Notes: a model not told the origin generated them from the letters alone. DNA of 64,000 bases from Fervidobacterium_A thailandense (GCF_041505935.1 NZ_CP140110.1); one strand, 5' to 3'. Shown: positions 48,531 through 57,767, numbered from the stretch's first letter. A program made the numbers and translations.

Positions 48531-50557
48531 AATTTTTCATTTCAAGCGTACTGATTATCTCCATAATCGTTTTCCTGGCCACTTACAACTTACCGCTGCT
48601 ACTGTACAACAGGATAACGTCTGAACTCGAAGCACCGGAAAACAAAGTACCTACGGGGCTCATCATAGAGTATTCCGACGGGACGTTGCTCTACTCACCC
48701 AAAACAGTTTGGAGGGATTACGACGAAATTCCACAGATACTGAAAGACTCCGTGATAGCTTCCGAAGATAGGAGATTCTACAGACACAGCGGTGTTGATC
48801 TTAAGGGAATACTGCGTTCGCTTTTTGTCATAATCACCACGGACGAAATCCAAGGTGGTAGTACCATCACGCAACAACTCGCCCGAACGCTGTATTTAAC
48901 AACGGAACGAACTTGGCGTAGAAAACTGAAGGAGATCATGATCGCACTTTGGCTGGAGCAGAAGTACTCCAAAGAAGAGATACTTGAGATGTACATCAAT
49001 TCGGTGTACCTCGGTAACGGGATTTACGGGTTCCCAGCAGCGGCGAGGTATTATTTCAAAAAATCGCTCGACGACCTAAATCCTTTAGAAATTGCGATGC
49101 TTGTAGCTACACTAAGATCTCCCGAAAGGGCCAATCCTCTAAAAGAACTGAACGCCCAGTTCACCAAAATCGTTTTGAACAAGATGAAAGAGGCTGATAT
49201 CATCACCGAAGAAGAATTTCAAAAGTACCTGCAATTTCTTGGAAAAGAGAGGATCTACGCGTATGAAGAAGCAAAAGAGCATCTCGACGTCGATCTCTTT
49301 TGGATGATCGTAACGGATCTTAAGGACCTGGGATTCGACCTTGCACTTCTAAGGAACGGTTTCAGAGTACGAACAACACTTGACAGAAACATGCAAAGGC
49401 TTTTGATGGAAAACATCGACAAAAAAAATATGGCTGGTCTTATCTTGGAACACACAACCGGTCGTATAAAAGCTGCGTACGGTTTGGGAATTTTCGAAGG
49501 TCGCAGACAGATAGGTTCTGTGGTTAAACCCTACTATTATTACCTCGCTTTTATGGCAGGTTGGAACAAATCCGACATTCTTGAGGATAAGCCCATAAGA
49601 ATTGGAAAGTGGGAACCTAAGAACTTCGATGAACAATTTTGGCAGAGAGTCACGTTAGAGAACGCTCTCGTTTACTCCAGGAACGTGCCTTCGGTGAACC
49701 TTTTCATGAAACTCGGTCAGAACAAGGTGAAGCATTTTATCCAAAACGTTCTAATGGTTGGCGGTTACTTTCCGAACGATGCAACGATCTCACTTGGTAC
49801 AATCGAAACATCGCTCGTCGATGTGGCGAAAGGATACGAACCTATATTCAACGGAGGTATTGTTGTTCGCCCAAGGATAATAGAGTATGTGCGCGACAAA
49901 AACGGTGTGTATTACTATTCCTATCGTCCAGAAGTGTTGAATATCGTAAATAACCCTAAGGGATTCGATGCTCGCACACCCATCGAAGCTTCGATTCTCA
50001 TGCTCCAAGTTATGGAAAAAGTTGTTACGATGGGAACAGGAAAATCTGCGTTCTTGCCAGGTCGAACAATATACGGTAAGACCGGAACAGCGGAGAAGAA
50101 CGCTTGGTTCGTAGGAGGGGATGGTAAGTATCTATTCCTTCTTGTGAAGGATGGAAAAAATCTCACAGGTGGACGAGATGTTGCTCCGATCTGGAAGAAA
50201 ATCGCCTCGCAAACGACAATTGGTTATACACCGATAAGCTTACCACTTAAGTCTACTATAGCAAAGACATCTCCATCAGGCACTGAAAGTTCTGAACTCG
50301 AAGGAGAAAAAATAGAACTTCCAAGTCCACAAGCTCCAAGTAAGGAAGAAACTACCTCGGAAGTTGGTAAAGTACCTTCTATCTCTGAACTTTACGAACG
50401 TGTCAAAAATCGAACTATCACAGCCATGGAAATTTTGGATATCCTCAAAACAAAAAGTCCCGACGAACAGAGGGAGATTCTAACTGAGATAAACAAGTTC
50501 GATCCAGACCTTGCAGCAGAGGTTTATCTGAAATTACTTGGTGGAGGGGAATTCTGA
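48527..50557 (+). CDS. Class A penicillin-binding protein (PBP1A-like)
   Basis: A 676-residue bifunctional enzyme. N-terminal membrane anchor (about 1-22). The GT51 glycosyltransferase (about 45-230) has ASEDRRFYRHSGVD, QGGSTITQQLARTLYL and KEILEMYINSVYLGNGIYG. The transpeptidase (about 310-560) has SVVK (in QIGSVVKPYYYY), SRN in VYSRNVPSVN and KTGTAEKNAWFVG. A Ser/Glu-rich linker and a helical tail (about 590-676) are added. Role: peptidoglycan polymerisation and cross-linking. ATG 48527 overlaps the ogt stop. Confidence 0.94.
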   Translation: MKFFISSVLIISIIVFLATYNLPLLLYNRITSELEAPENKVPTGLIIEYSDGTLLYSPKTVWRDYDEIPQILKDSVIASEDRRFYRHSGVDLKGILRSLFVIITTDEIQGGSTITQQLARTLYLTTERTWRRKLKEIMIALWLEQKYSKEEILEMYINSVYLGNGIYGFPAAARYYFKKSLDDLNPLEIAMLVATLRSPERANPLKELNAQFTKIVLNKMKEADIITEEEFQKYLQFLGKERIYAYEEAKEHLDVDLFWMIVTDLKDLGFDLALLRNGFRVRTTLDRNMQRLLMENIDKKNMAGLILEHTTGRIKAAYGLGIFEGRRQIGSVVKPYYYYLAFMAGWNKSDILEDKPIRIGKWEPKNFDEQFWQRVTLENALVYSRNVPSVNLFMKLGQNKVKHFIQNVLMVGGYFPNDATISLGTIETSLVDVAKGYEPIFNGGIVVRPRIIEYVRDKNGVYYYSYRPEVLNIVNNPKGFDARTPIEASILMLQVMEKVVTMGTGKSAFLPGRTIYGKTGTAEKNAWFVGGDGKYLFLLVKDGKNLTGGRDVAPIWKKIASQTTIGYTPISLPLKSTIAKTSPSGTESSELEGEKIELPSPQAPSKEETTSEVGKVPSISELYERVKNRTITAMEILDILKTKSPDEQREILTEINKFDPDLAAEVYLKLLGGGEF

Positions 50558-51093
50558 TGAAGTTTTTCTACAACATCTCCAAGGTTGAGGATTACGAGTA
50601 TATCGTTGTTAGGCTCGAAGAGGACAACTTGTCCGGTGCCGGGGCGATCCTTCCCATACGAAAGAGGGGGGAGAATTACAAAATATTCATGGGGATTATA
50701 GAAGAGTACAGAAGCCTGATCGAGCATACCACCTCCGATGAAGCCTTCTTGATAACGGAAAAACTCAACAAACACTTTCCCGGTCATCCAAAGGTTACGT
50801 TCGCGATCCAGGCAGCCATGCTCAGCTTGTTTTCCAAAAAACATAACATCGAGCTCCAAAAACTCATTGGTGGCCTTGAAACTCCGCGAAACGAACTATG
50901 CGGCGAAAGACTCTTTCCAGAGTACGAGGGTGACGTGCTCAAATTGCGCTGCCTTGCACAGGATTCATCGAGTAACCTGACGAGAACTTACGTTTTGACG
51001 AAGTATCCGAAAAACGAAATGGACGAGGTTCTCAGCGCACTTTCCACCAACTTTAAATACTTGGAGGTGCTCTCGTGGAGAGAACTTTTATAA
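50557..51093 (+). CDS. Enolase-superfamily N-terminal-domain-only protein
   Basis: A 178-residue protein. Residues about 10-110 resemble the capping domain of mandelate racemase/dipeptide-epimerase proteins: YEYIVVRLEEDNLSGAGAILP, then VTFAIQAAMLSLFSKKHNIELQKLIGG, which corresponds to the end of that domain. The catalytic barrel is missing; instead about 70 unrelated residues follow. No metal or acid/base residues of the superfamily can be present, so it is probably not an epimerase. It overlaps the PBP stop by 1 nt and ndk by 19 nt, which suggests it is maintained rather than decaying. Confidence 0.75.
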   Translation: MKFFYNISKVEDYEYIVVRLEEDNLSGAGAILPIRKRGENYKIFMGIIEEYRSLIEHTTSDEAFLITEKLNKHFPGHPKVTFAIQAAMLSLFSKKHNIELQKLIGGLETPRNELCGERLFPEYEGDVLKLRCLAQDSSSNLTRTYVLTKYPKNEMDEVLSALSTNFKYLEVLSWRELL

Positions 51094-51518
51094 TCCTCAA
51101 ACCCAACGCGGTTCGAAGAGGTTTAATTGGGGAAATCCTCAAGCGTTTCGAACAGCGTGGAATCAAGATAGTGGGGATGAAGTTCCTGAAAATGAGCCGG
51201 GAACAAGCTGAAAAGCTCTACGAACCCCATAAAGATAAGCCGTTCTACAACGAACTTCTGGAATTCATGCTCAGCGGACCTGTGGTTGTTCTTGTACTTG
51301 AAGCTCCGAGAGTGGTTGAGATGGTTAGACACATTGTAGGGGCAACGGATCCGTTGAAAGCCGAAGCGGGGACCATTCGAGGAGAGTTCGCACTTACGGT
51401 AACCAAGAATTTGATACACGCAAGTGACAGCGAGGAAAATTACCTCAGGGAATCCTCGATTTTCTTCAGGGAAGATGAACTCATAGATTACTACCTGGAC
51501 GTGCAAGACGATATATGA
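51075..51518 (+). CDS. ndk: Nucleoside diphosphate kinase
   Basis: A 147-residue protein, normal length. ERTFIILKPNAVRRGLIGEI is the family opening; the catalytic His is in NLIHASDSEE; RGEFALTVTKN precedes it. Reaction: phosphate transfer between NTPs and NDPs. Start GTG 51075 after GGAGGTG overlaps the previous gene by 19 nt. Confidence 0.96.
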   Translation: MERTFIILKPNAVRRGLIGEILKRFEQRGIKIVGMKFLKMSREQAEKLYEPHKDKPFYNELLEFMLSGPVVVLVLEAPRVVEMVRHIVGATDPLKAEAGTIRGEFALTVTKNLIHASDSEENYLRESSIFFREDELIDYYLDVQDDI

Positions 51519-51550
51519 TTTCGGCCTACTCTTCTGGGGAGATGGGGGTT

Positions 51551-52024
51551 ATGCGTTGCATAGTAGTGTACGTTTCAAAGCACCTTGGGAACACGAAAAA
51601 GGTAGCAGAAGCAATTGCGGACGTGTTGAAGTGCGAATGCAAGGAAATCTCAAATATTCGAGCAGATGAATTACTCGGGTATGACCTTATATTCATCGGC
51701 TCCGGAATCTACGCATGGGACTTTGATAAACGCGTGCGCTCGGTAATTTCAAGAATTTCGACTGGCAATGGTAAAAAAGTCGCTCTCTTCTCAACTTCGG
51801 CCGACCCGAACGGGATAAAGTACCACAGAAGAATAAGGGAATTCTTGAAATTAAAAGGTTTCGAAATCTTGGGTGAGTACAATTCTCCGGGGGAATTCAG
51901 TTTCTGGTTTTTCAAACGGTTTATTTTAAACAAGGGTATGCCCGATTTATCCGATCTAAAAAGAGCTCGAGATTTTGCAACATCAGTACTGAACAAAGCT
52001 GAACAAGGTAAACATTCCCCTTGA
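51551..52024 (+). CDS. Flavodoxin-family protein
   Basis: About 157 residues: CIVVYVSKHLGNTKKVAEAIAD is the FMN-phosphate loop, followed by DLIFIGSGIYAWDFDKRV and KKVALFSTSAD. The overall pattern is that of long-loop-lacking flavodoxins related to HemG-like flavoproteins. Possible role: electron carrier or flavin oxidoreductase. ATG 51551 (GGGGG upstream) is preferred over ATG 51515, which overlaps the ndk end by 4 nt. Confidence 0.84.
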   Translation: MRCIVVYVSKHLGNTKKVAEAIADVLKCECKEISNIRADELLGYDLIFIGSGIYAWDFDKRVRSVISRISTGNGKKVALFSTSADPNGIKYHRRIREFLKLKGFEILGEYNSPGEFSFWFFKRFILNKGMPDLSDLKRARDFATSVLNKAEQGKHSP

Positions 52025-52152
52025 GGTTACCTAATCCGGAACTCGAAGCTGAGAGATCATTTGAATAGCGGAAAAATGTTTTGTTCTCACGCTCGCGATG
52101 AGAATAAATAAAAAATCAATATGACAATCCCCATTCGAAAGGGGGAAACTCA

Positions 52153-52569
52153 ATGTTAAAAGATCCTTATGAAATCCTCGGAGTCAGAAGAAATGCCACG
52201 ATGGAAGAAGTTGAGCAAGCATACAGAACTTTAGTCAAGAAGTACCATCCGGATCGGTATCGCGATAACCCACTTAGGGAACTTGCCGAAGAAAAGCTCA
52301 AAGAGATAATCGAAGCCTACGAATATATCAAGCAGGAGCGGGCAAATCAAGCAAACGATGAATATTCCGGATACACCAGCTACACATCACAAAACCCGCA
52401 ACAAGCTTACCAAGGTTATTACAATTACAACACTCAAAACACTCCCCAGAGGGACAACCAGGAAGTACTTCAGGATGCGGCTTCTCTTTGCGCGGGTTGT
52501 TGTACCGGGCTCTCGGCGGTTTGGTGTCTTGATGCCTTGTGCGAGTGTGCTGGTGGAGATTGCATCTGA
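52153..52569 (+). CDS. J-domain protein with Cys-rich C-terminal tail
   Basis: A 138-residue protein. The J-domain (about 4-68) has DPYEILGVRRNATMEEVEQAYR and the HPD motif in KYHPDRYRDN. A Gln/Asn/Tyr-rich linker (about 70-110) follows. The last 27 residues hold seven cysteines (pattern CxxCC...C...CxC...C), perhaps a metal site or membrane-proximal tail. No glycine/phenylalanine or zinc-finger region of classical DnaJ is present. It would deliver clients to DnaK; the client is unknown. GGGGG precedes the ATG. Confidence 0.87.
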   Translation: MLKDPYEILGVRRNATMEEVEQAYRTLVKKYHPDRYRDNPLRELAEEKLKEIIEAYEYIKQERANQANDEYSGYTSYTSQNPQQAYQGYYNYNTQNTPQRDNQEVLQDAASLCAGCCTGLSAVWCLDALCECAGGDCI

Positions 52570-52590
52570 GATTGGCAATTTCTAAAAAAG

Positions 52591-52625
52591 AAAGGTAGGC
52601 TCACTCGAGCCTACCTTTTTTCTTT
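52591..52625 (+). terminator. Bidirectional terminator between the J-protein and NhaC2 genes
   Basis: Stem AAGGTAGGCTC (52592-52602) pairs with GAGCCTACCTT (52607-52617) around ACTC, followed by TTTTTCTTTC. The other flank, CTAAAAAAGAAAGG, gives a T-run for the minus strand. Confidence 0.93.
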
Positions 52626-52643
52626 CATTTAGCTCTTCTTTGT

Positions 52644-54257
52644 TCAGCTGGCTCGTTTGTCGCTATAGCTCTTTACAAACATGTACGCAACGAAGAAAAC
52701 TATGAGTGAAACAATCAGACCAACGTACGGATTGTGTAAAACACCCGCAACTAAGTACCCAACAGCCGAAACAAGCATCACAAAAACTGCGTACGGAATC
52801 TGAGTTGCCACGTGTTCAAGGTGTGGACAGCCTGCACCTGTGGAGGAGAGTATCGTCGTATCGGAAATCGGTGAGCAGTGGTCTCCAAAGATGGCTCCAC
52901 CGACAGCCGCACCGACGGAGATAAGTGCTGAATTCAAAAGGCTGACACCGGACTTCTCAGCCAAAGCAACGGCAATAGGCATTGTGATGGGAATCATTAT
53001 CGAGAACGTTCCCCAGCTCGTCCCTGTAGCAAACGAAATGGCTGCTGAGATAAGGAATACAACCACGGGCAGTAGCCAAAGTGGGAACCCACCGGCAACG
53101 ACAACTTCCGACAGGAACTTCGAGAGCCCAAGTCCACCTTCCTGAGCGCTCGTTTTAATAATACTCCCAATCGTCCACGCGAGTGTCAATATTACAAGTG
53201 CAGGTACCATCGATTTGATACCGCTAATGATGGCATCACCAACCTTTTGAATTGAGAGCAAACCACGGAGCATGAAATAAATCGAGGAAATCACCAAAGT
53301 GAATAGTACCGCATAAAAGAGTGCCTTTGATGCATCGGTGTTGTTGAACGCATCTTTGAGGCTCATCGATTTAACGGCTTCAGAGAATGTCTTGATGTTT
53401 TCACCGTCTATACTTCCAAGGTAAGTGGTAACCGGGAAGAAAATGACGGCAAGTCCAACCAGTACTAAGATCGGGAAAACCATGTCTATCGCACGCGCTT
53501 TTTCCTTTACAACGATTCCTTCCTTAATTTCTCCAGCGGGCTGACCGTAATCGGGGTTGTAAAGTCCCAAATCCTTAATCGCTCTGTCTTCGCTCTTTTT
53601 CATGGGCCCAAAATCACCAAAGAGGATACTTTGGAGAACCATCAGAATTGCCAGTATAGCGTACAAGTTTATCGGTATGAGGAATATGAAAAACGTGAAC
53701 TCGCTCACGCTGAGTTTTTCAAATCCGTCGGATTTTCCAATTATACTCATAACCGTGACTACCCAACTCGATATCGGTGCAAGAACACTGACAGGTGCGG
53801 CTGTTGAGTCCAAGATGTAGGCAAGTTTCGCCCTGGAAACTTTTTGCTCGTCGGTAACCGGCCTCATGACTGTACCGATCGTCAGCGAGTTGAAATAGTC
53901 GTCGATGAATACGAAAAGTCCAAAGAGCCAAGTTACGATCTGAACACCTCTTCTACTCTTGACCTTCGAGGCCATCCATTTACCAAATGCCGCCGCAGCA
54001 CCGGTTGCCTGAACAAGTCCGACAAACGCACCAAGGAGCGCACAAAAGAGAATAATCCTAATGTTCCACCCATCGTTCAACGAATTGGCTATGCCATCCG
54101 TTGCACCGATCAATGCCATAATGGGGTTCCAGTTGTTGACTATGAGATAGCCGATGAACACTCCGGAAAAGAGGGAGAATATAACCTCCTTGGTCAGTAA
54201 CGCCAAAACAACCGTTAGTACGGGAGGAAGTAAACTCAACCAACCGTAGTGCTCCAT
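52644..54257 (-). CDS. NhaC-family Na+/H+ antiporter (copy 2)
   Basis: A 537-residue membrane protein clearly paralogous to the one at 21951-23558: TKEVIFSLFSGVFIGYL, FIDDYFNSLTIGTVMRPVTDEQK, FATGTSWGTFSIMIPI and GDHCSPISDTTILSSTGAGCPH recur with few changes. Start ATG 54257 follows GGGGGTG; the frame extends to 54329 but a -10 (TGGTATAAT on the minus strand, 54298-54303) lies in that extension. It is monocistronic. The substrate is unproven. Confidence 0.88.
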   Translation of the reverse strand: MEHYGWLSLLPPVLTVVLALLTKEVIFSLFSGVFIGYLIVNNWNPIMALIGATDGIANSLNDGWNIRIILFCALLGAFVGLVQATGAAAAFGKWMASKVKSRRGVQIVTWLFGLFVFIDDYFNSLTIGTVMRPVTDEQKVSRAKLAYILDSTAAPVSVLAPISSWVVTVMSIIGKSDGFEKLSVSEFTFFIFLIPINLYAILAILMVLQSILFGDFGPMKKSEDRAIKDLGLYNPDYGQPAGEIKEGIVVKEKARAIDMVFPILVLVGLAVIFFPVTTYLGSIDGENIKTFSEAVKSMSLKDAFNNTDASKALFYAVLFTLVISSIYFMLRGLLSIQKVGDAIISGIKSMVPALVILTLAWTIGSIIKTSAQEGGLGLSKFLSEVVVAGGFPLWLLPVVVFLISAAISFATGTSWGTFSIMIPITMPIAVALAEKSGVSLLNSALISVGAAVGGAIFGDHCSPISDTTILSSTGAGCPHLEHVATQIPYAVFVMLVSAVGYLVAGVLHNPYVGLIVSLIVFFVAYMFVKSYSDKRAS

Positions 54258-54297
54258 GAAGGCACCCCCTTTAGTAATGTGGTCACCTTTTGATTGA

Positions 54298-54303
54298 ATT
54301 ATA
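54298..54303 (-). promoter_or_regulatory. Extended -10 of the second NhaC gene
   Basis: Minus-strand TATAAT preceded by GTATGG, 40 nt before the ATG at 54257. Confidence 0.6.
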
Positions 54304-54437
54304 CCATACGCTACGGCTCGTAAATTCAAAAAGTTAAAGAAGGTTACCCAAATTTTGGGACTTTACTTAATCCATCAAGTATGATAAAATACAATTAGTA
54401 CAAACTAAGTATAGATGTGACGGAGGAGGTTTTAACT

Positions 54438-55172
54438 ATGATTCTGAAGGTGGAAAATCTCAAAGCAAAGATAGTTGGAGAAGAGAAGTTGATATTGAAG
54501 GGTGTGGATCTTGAGATTGACGAAGGCGAGGCACACGTTATAATGGGACCGAATGGTTCTGGAAAATCCACACTTGCAAACGTGATCATGGGCAATCCAA
54601 AGTACGAGGTCGTTGAAGGAGATATTCTCTTCCTTGGTGAATCGATATTGAACTTGAGAACCGATGAAAGAGCCCAGAGAGGCATCATGATGACTTTCCA
54701 AAATCCTTACGAAATCGAAGGTGTAAAATTCGATCAACTGCTCTTCACCGCGTACAGGAAACTGCATGGTGAGGACAAAACATTCTTCCAGCTGCACAAC
54801 GAATTGAAAAGCATCATTTCCGAGGTTGACCTACCGGTGGAGTTTCTTGAAAGGTTTGTGAACTTTGGCTTCTCCGGTGGCGAAAGAAAGAAGGGCGAGA
54901 TCGTCCAAGCTCGATTTCTCAAACCAAAGCTGCTGATCCTTGACGAGATAGATTCCGGACTCGACGTTGATGCGTTGAGGTTGGTGGCGAATCAAATAAA
55001 CGAAATCAAGCGTGCGGGAACTTCTTTGCTTATAATAACGCACTACTCCAGAATTTTGAATTTCCTGGATGTCGATAAGGTCCACGTTTACATCGACGGG
55101 CGTGTTGCCTTGTCAGGTGACAGGAACCTGGCGTACGAAGTTGAGGCAAACGGGTATTCGATCGTGAGGTGA
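54438..55172 (+). CDS. sufC: Fe-S cluster assembly ATPase SufC
   Basis: A 244-residue ABC-type ATPase: Walker A GPNGSGKSTLA, Q-loop MTFQNPYEIEGV (typical of SufC), signature FSGGERKKGEIVQ, Walker B LLILDEIDSGLD and H-loop ITHYSR. ATG 54438 has GGAGG upstream; a start at 54417 is less likely. It is the first gene of sufCBDSU and precedes sufB by 4 nt. It powers the SufBCD scaffold. Confidence 0.96.
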   Translation: MILKVENLKAKIVGEEKLILKGVDLEIDEGEAHVIMGPNGSGKSTLANVIMGNPKYEVVEGDILFLGESILNLRTDERAQRGIMMTFQNPYEIEGVKFDQLLFTAYRKLHGEDKTFFQLHNELKSIISEVDLPVEFLERFVNFGFSGGERKKGEIVQARFLKPKLLILDEIDSGLDVDALRLVANQINEIKRAGTSLLIITHYSRILNFLDVDKVHVYIDGRVALSGDRNLAYEVEANGYSIVR

Positions 55173-55176
55173 TAGT

Positions 55177-56583
55177 ATGGAACTCCACGAACTGCTATAC
55201 GAACTGAAGAAGCGAGAGGAGTTCGATATAAAGGTTAACGTAAAGCCGGCGATAAAGTTGCCGGCCGGGTTGAACAAGAAACTCGTCTACGAAATCTCCA
55301 AGGCTAAGGGTGAACCTGAGTGGATGACTCAGCACAGGCTCCGTTCGTTTGAAATCTTTGAAAAGTGGCACGAACCCATGTGGGGAGTTGACAGGAGTGA
55401 ATTGGATCTCTCCAGGATAGTCCCGTACGTCAAACCGGACGCAAAAAAGACAAACACTTGGGACGAGGTACCAGAAGAAATAAAGCAAGCGTTCGAAAAG
55501 CTTGGAATCCCGGAAGCGGAACGTAAGTACTTGGCCGGGGTAGGTGCTCAGTTCGACTCCGAGATGGTTTACAAAAACATAAAAGAAGAGTTGAAAAAGC
55601 TCGGAGTAATATTCACCGACATTGAAACGGCCGTGAGGGAATATCCGGATCTACTCAAAGAGTACTTCATGAAGTTGGTTCCACCAACGGACAACCGCTA
55701 CGCAGCGTTGCACGGTGCTCTCTGGAGTGGTGGTACATTCCTGTACGTACCCAAAGGTGTAAAAGTGCCACTTCCTCTCCAATCTTACTTCTTGTTTGGT
55801 AATCCCGGTGGTGGTCAATTCGAACACACCGTCATCATAGCGGATGAAGGTAGCGAAGTTACGTACATTGAAGGGTGTACCGCTCCAAAGTACGATGTGG
55901 TAAACCTACACATCGGAACTGTCGAGGTTTACGTGAAACGTGGAGCAAAGTTAAAATATCTGACCATGCAGAACTGGAGCAAGAACATGTTCAACTTGGA
56001 AATCAAGCGAGCGATCGCGGAAGAGGATGCTGTAATGACGTGGGTATCAGGCTCTTTTGGTAGTTACAAGACTATGGTCTATCCGGCGACGATTTTAAAA
56101 GGTGATAACTCCGTTTCGGAAAATGTATCGATCTCCTTCGCAGGTCCCGGACAACACATTGACACCGGTTCTAAGGTCATCCACATCGGGAGAAACACGC
56201 GTTCGACGGTCGATGCCAGAAGCATCAGCATTGGTGGTGGCTGGTCCTTCTACCGTGGGCTACTGAAAATAATGGAAAACGCGAAAGGTTCAAAGGCGAC
56301 AGTAAGCTGTACGGGACTTATGATCGACAACAAATCCAAGAGTGATACCGTTCCAATTATCGAGGTTTACAACTCCGATTCGGATATAGGCCACGAGGCG
56401 AAGATAGGAAGGATAAAGGAAGAACAGATATTCTACCTCATGAGCCGGGGATTGAGCGAGTTGGAGGCTAAGAGCCTTATCGTGAAAGGATTCATCCAAC
56501 CAGTAGTACAAGAACTTCCGTTTGAGTATGCAATAGAGCTGAACAGGTTGGTTGAGATGGAAATAGAGTCTTCAATAGGTTGA
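55177..56583 (+). CDS. sufB: Fe-S cluster assembly protein SufB
   Basis: A 468-residue protein of normal length with the beta-helix core: KVPLPLQSYFLFGNPGGGQFEHTVII, EGCTAPKYDVVNLHIGTVEVYVKRGAKLKYLTMQNWSKN-type stretches and the C-terminal HEAKIGRIKEEQIFYLMSRGLSE. It builds the nascent cluster with SufC and SufD. GTGATAGT precedes the ATG; there is no strong ribosome-binding site, so coupling with sufC is likely. Confidence 0.95.
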   Translation: MELHELLYELKKREEFDIKVNVKPAIKLPAGLNKKLVYEISKAKGEPEWMTQHRLRSFEIFEKWHEPMWGVDRSELDLSRIVPYVKPDAKKTNTWDEVPEEIKQAFEKLGIPEAERKYLAGVGAQFDSEMVYKNIKEELKKLGVIFTDIETAVREYPDLLKEYFMKLVPPTDNRYAALHGALWSGGTFLYVPKGVKVPLPLQSYFLFGNPGGGQFEHTVIIADEGSEVTYIEGCTAPKYDVVNLHIGTVEVYVKRGAKLKYLTMQNWSKNMFNLEIKRAIAEEDAVMTWVSGSFGSYKTMVYPATILKGDNSVSENVSISFAGPGQHIDTGSKVIHIGRNTRSTVDARSISIGGGWSFYRGLLKIMENAKGSKATVSCTGLMIDNKSKSDTVPIIEVYNSDSDIGHEAKIGRIKEEQIFYLMSRGLSELEAKSLIVKGFIQPVVQELPFEYAIELNRLVEMEIESSIG

Positions 56584-56615
56584 TTTCCAACAGTTGGGAG
56601 AGAAAGGGTGATTCG

Positions 56616-57767
56616 ATGGTGATGGAGAAAACTTTGAGATTGAATCACGGCTCGATGAAGGCAATAATTCCACCGAGGAGGACCGTTGAGATAAAAGACT
56701 ACAGCATTGAAGATTTCAAACCGAGTGGTAATAACCTGCTGGATGAATGGCGTATAAAGAGGTTCTCCGAATACGTGACGCTGCAGTTTCCCTACTGGAA
56801 ACGCACAGGTTTGAAAGAAATATCGCTGCCTGAATTACCGCATTACAAAGGCCTGGAAAGTGTGGATGAACTCGGAATCAAGGTTATCGATTCTCTGGAT
56901 TTCGAAGGTTCGGATAGAAAATTCGTTCTCTTAGCCGATGCTTTCTCACTGAGTGGGAGCTACTATGTCCACTCAGGAGTAAGGACTTTGGTAATGCAAG
57001 ACTTCGATTCGATTGACAATTCTCTCATAATCGTAGAGCGTGGAAGACTCGACTTGATACGTATCGTACAGAAGGAATTGTTCGTTGGGAATTTGAGAAT
57101 ACTTCTAAAACCGGGTACCGAACTGAGGTTGTACAACCTATACATCGGTAAAGGAACGGATGAAAATTCACCGCTGATATCGAACGTTTTCGTTGAGGCC
57201 CAGGAAGGTTCCAAATTACACGTTCGAGATTTTTACTTCGGTGGGACGATAAACGCAGGATACTTTGGCTTGAGAGTCAACGGGGAAAACGTCTACAGTG
57301 ACATCAGACCTTACTACCTTGGAGCTGGTAAGACTGTTATCGATATACTTTACCTTGTGAGATTTTATGCCGGCAACAGTTACAGTAACGTTGACGCAAA
57401 AGGCGTACTTACAGACAAGTCAAAACTCATCTTCCGTGGTATAATGGATATTACCAGCGGGTGCAAAGAAGCGGAAGCCCATCAGAGTAATCACGCTTTG
57501 CTTTTATCCGAAAAGGCCAAAGTCGAAGCCATACCGAGCCTCATGGTTGACGAACACGAAGTTGTGGCATCGCACGCTGCAAGTAGTGCTCCTGTAGACG
57601 AACAAACGGTATTCTACCTCATGTCCAGGGGTATACCAAGGGACGAGGCCATTCGGATGATCGTAAAGGGTGTTTTCGAAACGTTAAAGGACGAGCTGAA
57701 CAACTTAGACGACACGTTGAAACTGGGAGGATTGATCGAAGATGCGCTTGGGAGTGTGGTCGGATAA
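56616..57767 (+). CDS. sufD: Fe-S cluster assembly protein SufD
   Basis: A 383-residue SufB paralogue: ISNVFVEAQEGSKLHVRDFYFGG, YSDIRPYYLGAGKT, DVKGVLTDKSKLIFRGI-like stretch and the end DEQTVFYLMSRGIPRDEAIRMIVKGVFE. ATG 56616 follows GGGTGAT; ATG 56622 is near. Its end overlaps sufS by 26 nt. Together with SufB and SufC it forms the scaffold. Confidence 0.94.
   Translation: MVMEKTLRLNHGSMKAIIPPRRTVEIKDYSIEDFKPSGNNLLDEWRIKRFSEYVTLQFPYWKRTGLKEISLPELPHYKGLESVDELGIKVIDSLDFEGSDRKFVLLADAFSLSGSYYVHSGVRTLVMQDFDSIDNSLIIVERGRLDLIRIVQKELFVGNLRILLKPGTELRLYNLYIGKGTDENSPLISNVFVEAQEGSKLHVRDFYFGGTINAGYFGLRVNGENVYSDIRPYYLGAGKTVIDILYLVRFYAGNSYSNVDAKGVLTDKSKLIFRGIMDITSGCKEAEAHQSNHALLLSEKAKVEAIPSLMVDEHEVVASHAASSAPVDEQTVFYLMSRGIPRDEAIRMIVKGVFETLKDELNNLDDTLKLGGLIEDALGSVVG

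Noticed and set aside
57430..57450. TGGTATAAT inside the sufD gene as an internal promoter
   Set aside because: It encodes conserved residues (FRGIMD) of SufD and no gene start follows; treated as chance.
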